Positions 47,416 to 55,488 of a DNA stretch of 64,000 nt are shown here, in pieces (within the stretch, counting starts at the first letter, position 1; the number at the start of each line of letters is the position of its first letter). The translations under genes were made by a program, and so were the position numbers. Source of the DNA: Bin87 sp026710825. GTDB taxonomy: Bacteria > Chloroflexota > Dehalococcoidia > Lucifugimonadales > UBA3495. The stretch is taken from contig OZ247427.1 in the NCBI GenBank assembly GCA_965232815.1, forward strand, positions 2,294,001-2,358,000. The letters are read 5' to 3'. The notes under the pieces were generated by a model. It had not been told where the DNA came from, did no database searches, and worked only from the letters and a program-made list of their open reading frames with translations.

Positions 47416-50258
47416 GTTGTGGCCGATGAAGACGCCGTTCGTGCCCGGCGCCGGGTGTTCGAGAAACGCGTTGTTGATGCTGTTTTCGTCCTGATCGTTC
47501 CTTCGTTGAGGATGAGGGCGTTGGCGGTCATGGAAATGCCGTCGTCGTCCCGGTCTCCGGCAGCGACGGTGTAGGAGAATGTGAGCGTCCGCTTGTCGCC
47601 GCTGATAGCGGTGTAGCCGGCCTGCTTGGCGCCGTCGCTCATGGTGAACTGCAGGTAAGGCGTTCCTTCGTCGGTTTTGACCGTGATCTGCGTGTTGAAC
47701 TGGACTGTGAAGGTGATGGTCTCGCCCGAATCGTAGGTGTCGCCTTCGATGGGATTGGACGTGATCTGTACGCCGTCGTCGATGATCGCTGGGTCCGGAT
47801 CGACTCTGTGTTGGGTTTGGTCCGGGATGCCCTGGTGATCGAGAAAGGCGCGGGTGTTGGAGTGCAGGTACCTGATGATGCCGCCGTTTGCGTTCATCGG
47901 GTTTTCGGGAATGGATATGCCGTCGCCGTCGCGTCGAGAATGGTCAACCGTATGCGAAAAGATGATGGTGCGGCTGTCGTCGGTGGTCTCCGAGTAGTCG
48001 ACCGGCTGCTCATCCGAACCGAACCGTACCCGGATTATGGGCGTGCCGTTGGTGGTGTCCACCAGTATCGGCTGATCAAACGTGACGGCGATTTTGATTA
48101 CGTCTCCGACGACGTACGTTTGGTTGTCGGGAGCCTCGCTGACGATTGCGATGGATTCCACCCGGGGAGTGGTCAACACGACGACGGCGATAGTGTAGGT
48201 CATCGTGGCGGCCCCCTCCTTGGACGCCAGGATGATGATTTCGTTGGTCCCGTGATGTAGTGTCACCTGGTGGCCGTAGGCAACGTCGTCGGCGTCTTCG
48301 GGCATGATGGTGTAGGACACGCCGTTTTTGGGCGTGACCGTCACCGTGGTGACGGTGGTCCCGTGGTCCGGAGTCGCCGTGTAGAGCGTTTTGCGGGATC
48401 TGAATCGCTGGTCCAATGTGACGTTCGTCAGATGGATTTGGTCGAGGGTGGCCAGCGGGGCGTTGCGGCGGCTGTCAAGGTACTGGTTTGAGATCCGGTG
48501 GAGGGCCCGGTGATTGAGGTTGGCGTTCCCTCCGCTGAGGGTGTGGGTGATGGAGCCGTCGGGGTCGCTGATGCTGTTGGCTGAGAGCCCGAAGCCCACA
48601 GCCGTTTCGAGTAGCCCGGCTTCGTCGTTGAGCAGTTGGAACACGAGGGCGTTGGTGCCGGATCCGCGCGCGTAGGGGAAGTCGGTTGGGCTCTGCCGGG
48701 AATCGTTGAGCCAGATGTCCACGGCCAGGGTGGGCCGGTCGAGAGAGAGGTCCACCACCACAGGGTGGTCGAAGGTGAACTCGAACTCGACCGGTTCGTC
48801 GTTCCTGTAGACGTTCGTGTTCTGGTTCAGCGGATGGCTGATCACCCTGACCCCGGTGATTCGCGGGATCACCAGCGGCTCGCGGCGTATCTCTACGGTG
48901 TAGGGGACGTCGATGTGTCCTGGCTTGGTGACCAGTATCTCTATGACGTTGTCGCCCTCTTCCAGCGCCACCTGGTGTCCGGGCTGGAAGTCGTTGGAAT
49001 CGGCCGGCGTGATTGTCACGTCGGTGTCGTCGTCCCGGGTCGCCGTGACGGTGGTTGCCGCAACACCTCCGTGCACAGTGGCGGCGTAATTGATCAGGTC
49101 CGGCGAGAAGTCTGGCCGCAGGACGATGTCGGTGATATCCGGGTCGGTGAGATTCAGGTCGGTAAGTAGGGCCAGCGGCCTCTCGATGCTGCTGTCGATC
49201 CTGGCGCGGCCATAGCCAGTGGGAATGGGGTGCCTCAGCAGCGCGGCGAGGTCATAGCCGGCACGGTTGATGGTTCCGCCGTTGAGCTGGAGGCTGTTGG
49301 CATGAATGTAGATTCCGTTGGCGTCCTGATCGTCGGGCAACACCCTGTATTCGAAGATCAGGGTGTCGGTGCCGGAGCCGCTGGCGTAGCGCATGCGCTC
49401 CGTGCGCGCCGGGTTGTCGGGGTCACCGAGGCCGAATTTGAGCGTGGGCGTGCCCGCATCGTCGTTGACCGTCACAGGATCGGTGAATGTGACGCTAGCC
49501 TGGATCAGTTCCCGGTTGCCATACACGTCGCCGATCACCGGACTGGAAATGAACTCGAAACCGTCCTCGACAACCCGGGGATGGCCGCTCGTGCCCTGGA
49601 CGCTTATCTTCAGCGAGTGGGTGCGGGGTTTCGGGGTCCAGTTGTCGCTGGGGAGTATTCTCCCGTCGTCGATGGACCAGCCCTCGGCAGATTCCTCGTC
49701 TTCTGCGTTGTCGCTGACCCTGCGGATGTTCAAGTAGTTATTGTTCGCGCAGCCGGCGGTACACGTGATTACGAACATGTACGCCGTTGAAGGTTCCAGT
49801 TCGACTTGGTGGCGTGCCCAGAACCGGTTCATTTGGTTGTTCTTTTTGTCGCCGTACGAAAATCCGGTGAGCCTCGCGCCGCGGCTCCCGTCGTCGTTCA
49901 CCGCGTGGAGGCCGGCGTTCAGCGCGATGTATTTCTTGTCGACGCTGGTTCCGAACTTGACGTCTATGGAGTGAAGCCTGATGCCGAGTTGCGGTCCGGT
50001 TCGGAAGACCTGGGCGGTGCCGTTGAGGTTTACGTTGATCGTGTCGTCATCGACGTCCCGTGCGTCCACGTTGGAAACCAGAGTTCGGGGGTCGTCCGTA
50101 ACCGGTTCCTGTTCCGGTTCCTGGGCGGCCGCGCCGGGAGGCGCTACAAATAAGATGACCAACAAAATGGCGATCGCCGAGAGCAGCGCACCGACGAGCA
50201 GTGCGTTAGCAATCGCGCGTGCGTGCGGCAGGCGGTCGAGATCGGCCGGCAATGGCAT
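47370..50258 (-). CDS. Giant SWM/cadherin-like repeat surface protein, N-terminal part
   Basis: N-terminal portion of the giant protein. ATG 50258 is chosen over 50321 because GGAG sits 10 nt upstream and the damaged paralog also starts MPLS. A signal peptide follows, with a hydrophobic core (ANALLVGALLSAIAILLVIL) and a likely cut after PPGAAA. Then come an N-terminal beta domain with a CTAGCANN cysteine pair, four SWM-type repeats and two cadherin-like domains. The frame is sound to LNEGTIR (about 47491); the last 40 or so residues are out of frame. One extra base there would restore DENSINNAFLEHPAPG and join 39457-47415, giving about 3,600 residues in all. Sequencing error, real mutation or programmed shift cannot be separated. 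Confidence 0.8.
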   Translation of the reverse strand: MPLPADLDRLPHARAIANALLVGALLSAIAILLVILFVAPPGAAAQEPEQEPVTDDPRTLVSNVDARDVDDDTINVNLNGTAQVFRTGPQLGIRLHSIDVKFGTSVDKKYIALNAGLHAVNDDGSRGARLTGFSYGDKKNNQMNRFWARHQVELEPSTAYMFVITCTAGCANNNYLNIRRVSDNAEDEESAEGWSIDDGRILPSDNWTPKPRTHSLKISVQGTSGHPRVVEDGFEFISSPVIGDVYGNRELIQASVTFTDPVTVNDDAGTPTLKFGLGDPDNPARTERMRYASGSGTDTLIFEYRVLPDDQDANGIYIHANSLQLNGGTINRAGYDLAALLRHPIPTGYGRARIDSSIERPLALLTDLNLTDPDITDIVLRPDFSPDLINYAATVHGGVAATTVTATRDDDTDVTITPADSNDFQPGHQVALEEGDNVIEILVTKPGHIDVPYTVEIRREPLVIPRITGVRVISHPLNQNTNVYRNDEPVEFEFTFDHPVVVDLSLDRPTLAVDIWLNDSRQSPTDFPYARGSGTNALVFQLLNDEAGLLETAVGFGLSANSISDPDGSITHTLSGGNANLNHRALHRISNQYLDSRRNAPLATLDQIHLTNVTLDQRFRSRKTLYTATPDHGTTVTTVTVTPKNGVSYTIMPEDADDVAYGHQVTLHHGTNEIIILASKEGAATMTYTIAVVVLTTPRVESIAIVSEAPDNQTYVVGDVIKIAVTFDQPILVDTTNGTPIIRVRFGSDEQPVDYSETTDDSRTIIFSHTVDHSRRDGDGISIPENPMNANGGIIRYLHSNTRAFLDHQGIPDQTQHRVDPDPAIIDDGVQITSNPIEGDTYDSGETITFTVQFNTQITVKTDEGTPYLQFTMSDGAKQAGYTAISGDKRTLTFSYTVAAGDRDDDGISMTANALILNEGTIRTKTASTTRFSNTRRRARTASSSATTWTATGPPSPTAGWQ

Positions 50259-50593
50259 GTCATGCTCCACTCGCGGCCTGGCGTGCCAACTGTGGGACTG
50301 GGTGCGAACCAGTGTGCCCACTGCACCGGGCCATCTCTCTACGAATCACCCGGTCTGGGAAGTCGCTCGACCCCAGCCAAACTCCGCCCTATGGGGCCGC
50401 GAAAGTATTGGTCAAGAAATGCTAGCCGCGTATGCCTGGAAAGCGTGTGAATCGGCGATTAACGGACGCATCTCCGCTCGCCAAGTGGGCGAAATGCGGC
50501 CTGCCTGATCCATCCGTCCGTGGACAACCGCAGGGTCAGACATGGAGCGTGAGAACCGTGTGTTGACCGTGTGCGCAAACTATTTTGTGCGCA

Positions 50594-50607
50594 CGCGTGT
50601 ACACGCG
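50594..50607. promoter_or_regulatory. Perfect 14-bp palindrome upstream of the giant gene
   Basis: CGCGTGTACACGCG is fully self-complementary. It lies in the space between the membrane regulator and the giant surface gene (50322-50684), which has no gene. Beside it is an imperfect inverted repeat built on GTGCGCA (50570-50594). Possible operator; the protein that binds it is unknown. Confidence 0.35.
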
Positions 50608-50684
50608 ACCTACCCATCCAGGGATGGAGGCATTTTCACCGTAATCTGGCAGCGGGTATCAGACGGCGAAAATTCACAGACCCG

Positions 50685-52136
50685 TCATCGATATGACGCG
50701 CGCGCATTGCGCCGTTCGCTGGCGAGCGACCCCACAGCGGTCGCGTCAAGAGCCGGCTCGTCTTCTGCTTGATGAACGTTCCCGCCGTCCATCCGAAAGA
50801 CTGCAACGATCAGGGTGCCGCCGACCACGAAAGCCATGTAGGCGAACAGAGACGTCGCATGCCACAAGTACCCGAGTTTCAACAAGTCCAGGGCCTCTTG
50901 TCTGGTGTATCCCAACTGTTCGTAATTGAGATTCCAGGACCAGACCAGGTTGTGATCAGGCAATACCATCGGGACGTTTGGCGCCAGGTAAATCGCCAGG
51001 ACGGTTGCCATGCCTAGCACGGTTCCAACCACGGCCACGGTGAACACCGTGGACAACACAAAGCGTCGGTCGCTTTCGCTGGGCTTGATCATCGGGTCGC
51101 GTATCACCAGCAGCACGATGAAGACTGCCGCCACGATCAGCAGCACGGCCGCCAATTGCATCCAAACCCACGCGTGGGACAACACGACCACAGTCACAAA
51201 AACGACGGCCACCGGTGGCAACACCGACCATGCCGCCCTCAGGTGAGCACTGCGATTGCTGCGAGCGCCGGAATTCTGCCATCTCCAGAGCAGATGAAAA
51301 GCCAACCCGGCGGATGCCGAAAGCGCCAGGTTGAGCAGGAGGGCAAGCGTGTAGGCGATCGAGGTATCGCCGAGATGGGCGAGACTGTGGAAGTTGTAGT
51401 GGTCCATGCGCAGCGGGGCGAACTGCAAGATAGGCGTCGTCAATAAGATGAACAACGTTACCCAGAAGATATCACGCAGCCCGGCTGCCGGATCCGTGAA
51501 CAGGAATCCTTGTCCCAGCACCAGGCACGCTGCCAAAGCAATGAAAGCCACCGGAACCCAGGCAACGTCACCACCCAGAAATCCCATCATGAGACCAAGC
51601 GCCGCGATGCCGAGCACCAGGGGCAGGATCCTCAATAACAGGAACCGCACGACATGATGTTTCATTGAGGAGAGTCCCGGAATGTCGCGATTCCGCTGCT
51701 TGTCCACAGCGATAACGCTTGCGTCCCCTTCGTCGGGTACCCCGTGTCGAACGCTCCGGGCGTCGACTTTCCCGGCGGCCTGCTCGATTGCGGAAGCGTA
51801 GTCCCCCGCTAGACCGGACAGCAATATCAACCCGGCAACCTCGGCGTCCGACAGTTCCAATGCTTTTCCGAAAGTTCGGAATCGTTCCACGCTGGGGGAA
51901 GTTTGTCCGGTTTCCCATCTGGACACGGTCGCGTGGCTGTACCGCTCGCCGTATTCGCCGTCCACGTCCACATCCGCCATGACGCGAAGCAGGTCATCCT
52001 GAGTCAGTCCCCTGCGTCCTTCTTTCCGGAGGAATGACTCCCGGTAGGCGCGCATGAGGAAACCCGCTTGTGCCGCTCTGGCTCTCTGCGAATCGCGGTT
52101 GTTGTTCATATCTATGGGGTCGCGGAAGTTGTTCAT
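50685..52136 (-). CDS. XRE-type HTH regulator fused to eight-helix membrane domain
   Basis: A 483-residue protein with an unusual architecture. Residues 30-110 form an XRE/Cro helix-turn-helix (GLTQDDLLRVM, then YSHATVSRWETGQTSPSVER). A linker follows, then about eight hydrophobic helices from residue 165 to 460. It is probably a membrane-tethered DNA-binding regulator. The membrane domain resembles no transporter I can name. No Shine-Dalgarno is seen before ATG 52136 or the alternative ATG 52109, so a leaderless message is possible. It lies upstream of the giant surface gene on the same strand (427 bp between) and divergent from a histidine kinase gene. Confidence 0.72.
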   Translation of the reverse strand: MNNFRDPIDMNNNRDSQRARAAQAGFLMRAYRESFLRKEGRRGLTQDDLLRVMADVDVDGEYGERYSHATVSRWETGQTSPSVERFRTFGKALELSDAEVAGLILLSGLAGDYASAIEQAAGKVDARSVRHGVPDEGDASVIAVDKQRNRDIPGLSSMKHHVVRFLLLRILPLVLGIAALGLMMGFLGGDVAWVPVAFIALAACLVLGQGFLFTDPAAGLRDIFWVTLFILLTTPILQFAPLRMDHYNFHSLAHLGDTSIAYTLALLLNLALSASAGLAFHLLWRWQNSGARSNRSAHLRAAWSVLPPVAVVFVTVVVLSHAWVWMQLAAVLLIVAAVFIVLLVIRDPMIKPSESDRRFVLSTVFTVAVVGTVLGMATVLAIYLAPNVPMVLPDHNLVWSWNLNYEQLGYTRQEALDLLKLGYLWHATSLFAYMAFVVGGTLIVAVFRMDGGNVHQAEDEPALDATAVGSLASERRNARASYR

Positions 52137-52349
52137 TTCACACGGTTACAGGTGCGTAGTCCAATTCGATCTCGTCAAATCCTTGGGCATGCATTGGCGC
52201 CGAAATCCGGTACCAACGGCCCGTGGGCTATGCCGGCGAGAACATCGTGCATTCAGCCGCCCAGTTTTAGCCCGAACGAACTGCCCAATCCAGAATCCTA
52301 GATTCGACACATAACTGACAATTGCCAAATGCCCTATTGAATAGGGGCG

Positions 52350-52365
52350 TTTGCCCCCAGGCAAA
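52350..52365. promoter_or_regulatory. TTTGCC-N4-GGCAAA palindrome
   Basis: Perfect inverted repeat in the divergent control region between the membrane HTH gene and the histidine kinase gene. A second, imperfect one built on the same half-site occurs at 52507-52553. The region 52137-52661 otherwise holds no gene. Confidence 0.4.
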
Positions 52366-52506
52366 TAGCTTGATGAAGGTAGATACCTTCGCGGGCCTCC
52401 GAATCTTGCTGCCCAAAATCCTAAAACGTTCGTCCCAGCGTACTGCATGTAACGCCGAGGCTGGCGTTATTGAACACCCTTCACAAACTCGAGCTTTGCG
52501 AGAACA

Positions 52507-52553
52507 GTATTTTTGCCCAGATGCAAATGCCCTTTGGCTACTGGCAAAAGTAT
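52507..52553. promoter_or_regulatory. Second TTTGCC/GGCAAA inverted repeat
   Basis: TTTTGCC (52511-52517) and GGCAAAA (52543-52549) with partly matching flanks (GTATTTTTGCCCAG against CTGGCAAAAGTAT). Same half-sites as the palindrome at 52350, about 110 bp before the likely kinase start. Confidence 0.35.
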
Positions 52554-52661
52554 CTTACTGTAATGCTGCCCTCTGTATATATTTGATGGGCGTTGTGCCA
52601 GCAGAAAGGTCCTCCGCTCCTATCGCTTAACAAAAACAATTGCAGTATTTCGGGATACCGG

Positions 52662-53897
52662 ATGACTCTTCTATCGGAACGCAACATGGTCGCGAGGCTG
52701 GCCGCCGGTGCCGTGCGGATGAGCAACATTACGGCGGATGAGTTCGATCCGGCCGGGTTGAAGTATGTCACGACCATCTCGGTCAGGGCGCACTGGCTCA
52801 TCTCGGTAATATGCCTGGTTGAACTGGTGTATCGGCCCCATTACGGGGTGATTAAATTCGCCGCCTATGCGGCGCTCACGGCGGCGCTGATCGGTTTCAC
52901 TGCCTACCTGCACTATCGTCTGCGGTCCAACCGGCCGGTCACATGGCGCTGGCTTCTGGCGTTGTATGGACTTGACATCCTGCTGGTTTCGGCCGGGACC
53001 GTGATCGGCGGCGGTTTCAGCCACGACTTCTTCCACCTCTTTTACTACCCGGTGATGGCGGCCTTTGCAGTGATGTTCACATCGTTTCGGCTCAACATGC
53101 TCTGGGTGACGATGGTGTCCGTGGTCTATTTGGGGATATCGCTGACGGTGGGAGACGGTATTAACCTGGAGGAACGGGACGAAAAGGCACTGATCGCCAG
53201 GATAGCAATCATGTACGCGGTGGTTGCCACGGTGAACGTGGCTTCCAGGTTCGAGCGTATCAGGTGGCAACAGTCGGTCCAGCGGGAGCGGGCCTTGGAG
53301 CGTGAGCGGGTCGAGGTGTCCCGGGCAATTCACGACACCGCCGCCCAGTCGGTGTTCCTCATCGGCATGGGTATTGACACGGCGAAAGAACTGGTCGGGG
53401 ATGAAAATCCCGAGGCGGTCTCTACGCTTGAGGCGACGTCCCGACTGTCCCGCTCCACGATGTGGGAACTGAGGCATCAAATAGACATGGGAAGCATCTA
53501 CGAGGGGCGGGAATTAGGCCCAGCCCTCAGGTCCCATGTGAGCAGCTTCACGAACGTCACGTCGGTAGTGGCCGACATGACAGAGATGGGCGCGGAGCCT
53601 CCGCTCTCCACAGAGGTCAAGAGTGGTCTGTTTTCAATCGCGCACAACGCGCTGGCCAACGCATACCGCCACGCAGAGGCGAGCCGGGTGTCGATCGGCC
53701 TGGAGTTCAGGGAGCAGCACATCCGCCTGTCGGTGTCGGACGATGGGATCGGGCTTCCCGACGATTACGCTGAGCGCGGCCACGGTTTCACCAACATGCG
53801 CAGCGTTGCTGAGCGGATGGGAGGCCGTCTCCTAATCGAGCAATCGGGTGATATGGGCGGCGCCACGATAACCTGCCTGGTCCCCCTGGAACGGTAG
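52662..53897 (+). CDS. NarL-type sensor histidine kinase
   Basis: A 411-residue membrane histidine kinase if started at ATG 52662; the frame is open to 52593 and ATGs at 52686 and 52719 are also possible, with no clear ribosome binding site to decide. About six hydrophobic helices form the N-terminal sensor. The HisKA_3 dimerisation block VSRAIHDTAAQSVFLIGMGI carries the phospho-accepting histidine. The ATPase domain has the N box (AHNALANAYRHAEA), DDGIGLP and GHGFTNMRSVAERMGG. It lacks an extracellular loop of size, so it probably senses a membrane-related signal. The partner response regulator starts 16 bp downstream. Confidence 0.88.
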   Translation: MTLLSERNMVARLAAGAVRMSNITADEFDPAGLKYVTTISVRAHWLISVICLVELVYRPHYGVIKFAAYAALTAALIGFTAYLHYRLRSNRPVTWRWLLALYGLDILLVSAGTVIGGGFSHDFFHLFYYPVMAAFAVMFTSFRLNMLWVTMVSVVYLGISLTVGDGINLEERDEKALIARIAIMYAVVATVNVASRFERIRWQQSVQRERALERERVEVSRAIHDTAAQSVFLIGMGIDTAKELVGDENPEAVSTLEATSRLSRSTMWELRHQIDMGSIYEGRELGPALRSHVSSFTNVTSVVADMTEMGAEPPLSTEVKSGLFSIAHNALANAYRHAEASRVSIGLEFREQHIRLSVSDDGIGLPDDYAERGHGFTNMRSVAERMGGRLLIEQSGDMGGATITCLVPLER

Positions 53898-53913
53898 CGA
53901 GCGAGAGACCGCA

Positions 53914-54579
53914 ATGCGATTGCGACAGCGAACCAGGGTGATGATCGTTGATGACCATTCCATATTGAGGGTTGGCCTTCAGCAGGTGCTCGAACAGTCG
54001 GGCGACTTTGAGGTGGTGGGTCAGGCGGCGGACGGCAATGAATCGGTGAGGATAGCCGCCGAGGTGTCGCCCGACCTGGTGGTGATGGACGTGATGATGC
54101 CAAATAAGAATGGAGTGGCGGCGTGCCGCGAGATCATTGAATCCGCCCCTGATACACGGGTGATCATTCTGACGGCCTCCACGGAAGAGGACGCCGTGGT
54201 GGATGCGGTGGCCGCCGGCGCCACCGGATACGTTCAGAAGGGAACCGACCGGGAACAATTTCTGGCGGCGGTGCGGGCCGTGGCGAAAGGTGAGCTTCGG
54301 CTGCCGGTTGATTTGGTGAAGAGAACCTTCGCATCCATCCGCGGACGGGTTGCGACGGCAGCCGCCGATAATCTGACCGCCAGGGAGCGGCAAATCCTGA
54401 CAGCTTTCGCCACTGGTATGTCCTACGCCCAGATCGCGGAAGCCAGGGGGATCAAACCGGTAACCGTCCGGAACGCGATCTATGACATTCAACACAAGGT
54501 CAACGTGGGGACGATGCAGGAACTTGTGCTCTGGTCGGTGCGGCACGGACTGCTGGACGGCTACGTAGCCAGCGAATAA
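53914..54579 (+). CDS. NarL/LuxR-family response regulator
   Basis: A 221-residue two-component regulator. The receiver domain has the acidic pair D13-D14, the phosphorylation site D59 in LVVMDVMMP, the switch threonine in ILTAS and the lysine in YVQKG. The C-terminal LuxR-type HTH (about 155-215) reads LTARERQILTAFATGMSYAQ, then IAEARGIKPVTVRNAIYDIQ. It would bind DNA after phosphorylation by the kinase just upstream. The tail (LLDGYVASE) is short. Targets are unknown; the nearest downstream genes are the large secreted proteins, about 0.9 kb away. Confidence 0.92.
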   Translation: MRLRQRTRVMIVDDHSILRVGLQQVLEQSGDFEVVGQAADGNESVRIAAEVSPDLVVMDVMMPNKNGVAACREIIESAPDTRVIILTASTEEDAVVDAVAAGATGYVQKGTDREQFLAAVRAVAKGELRLPVDLVKRTFASIRGRVATAAADNLTARERQILTAFATGMSYAQIAEARGIKPVTVRNAIYDIQHKVNVGTMQELVLWSVRHGLLDGYVASE

Positions 54580-55488
54580 GGGGTGGCGAGACTGCGGGCG
54601 CAGTCCGTCCAGCAGTTGTCAGGACGCGGTTCAGGTTCGAGCAACCCATTTGCGCCGCCGCCGGCGAGCCAGCTGCTCCCCCAGACTTCATTCCAAGCCT
54701 TACGGGATTAATACTCTCACCATTGGCGGTTTTGCCCACGCTATCGCCCCTGCTGCGAGCGGGTCTCTTTGACTACGCACACAGCGAGCATATCGGCGTC
54801 CGTCATACCTGGCTGCCCATGTGTACATGACGGATGCAATGAGCACGTTTGCGTCCGTTTCGTGGGAATGCACAGACTTTCGCTAACCCGCGTCTTAACA
54901 TGGATTCCGATGGATGCCCGCGCCGAATTGGAACGCGCGAACCTGGTACCTGTCTCATCTTTGGAAAAGCCGCCCGATAGGGCGGCAACATCAACTGGCC
55001 GATAACGATAACGATATGAACAACGCGAGCATGAATCAATAGACCCGGGCTTTCCGGAATCGCGCTTCGCCTGCCGCATTCGATTTTGGGCAGGTCTAAC
55101 AGAGGCAGATCGCCGGGCGGATATATCTCCCGCCTTGGCGGTTCTTCCCCACACTCCCCTGTCCAAGATTAGGCGTGCTATTCCAGCACTATGCGGTATG
55201 CGCGGTTGCCGCCGACACACCTTCGGCCTAACGGACGCGGGATGTGGATGGCGCATGCGGTGCGACGGCGTTTTGAGAGCCACCGTGTTGAACGTTCCCC
55301 AAGCTCACTGAGTTGCTGGGTAACCCGAAGGAGCCGGGGATACCCGAAGGAGGAGGAAAACTCAAAGAATCGAGGAGGTCACGACCCAATAGCAATAGTA
55401 CGCAACAACTGAATAACAGCAATCGCAACCATAACTGAAAAACGGTTTGGGCAGCCATAAATGCCCTGACCGCAAGAGGGATACCACC
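54580..55488. other. Long gene-poor region before the secreted-protein pair
   Basis: About 900 bp with no convincing gene. The only long open frame (54741-55283, minus) has low-complexity Arg/Ser-rich sequence typical of a chance frame. A related stretch occurs twice: CATTGGCGGTTTTGCCCACG near 54722 and CTTGGCGGTTCTTCCCCACA near 55134. It may hold control sequence for the downstream secreted protein. Confidence 0.45.

Noticed and set aside
39457..50258. Regularly spaced repeats considered as a CRISPR-like array
   Set aside because: The period is about 250-330 bp, the repeats are coding and diverged, and no cas genes are near.
54741..55283. 180-codon minus-strand open frame
   Set aside because: Arg/Ser-rich low-complexity translation, no ribosome binding site or domain; several frames are equally open there.
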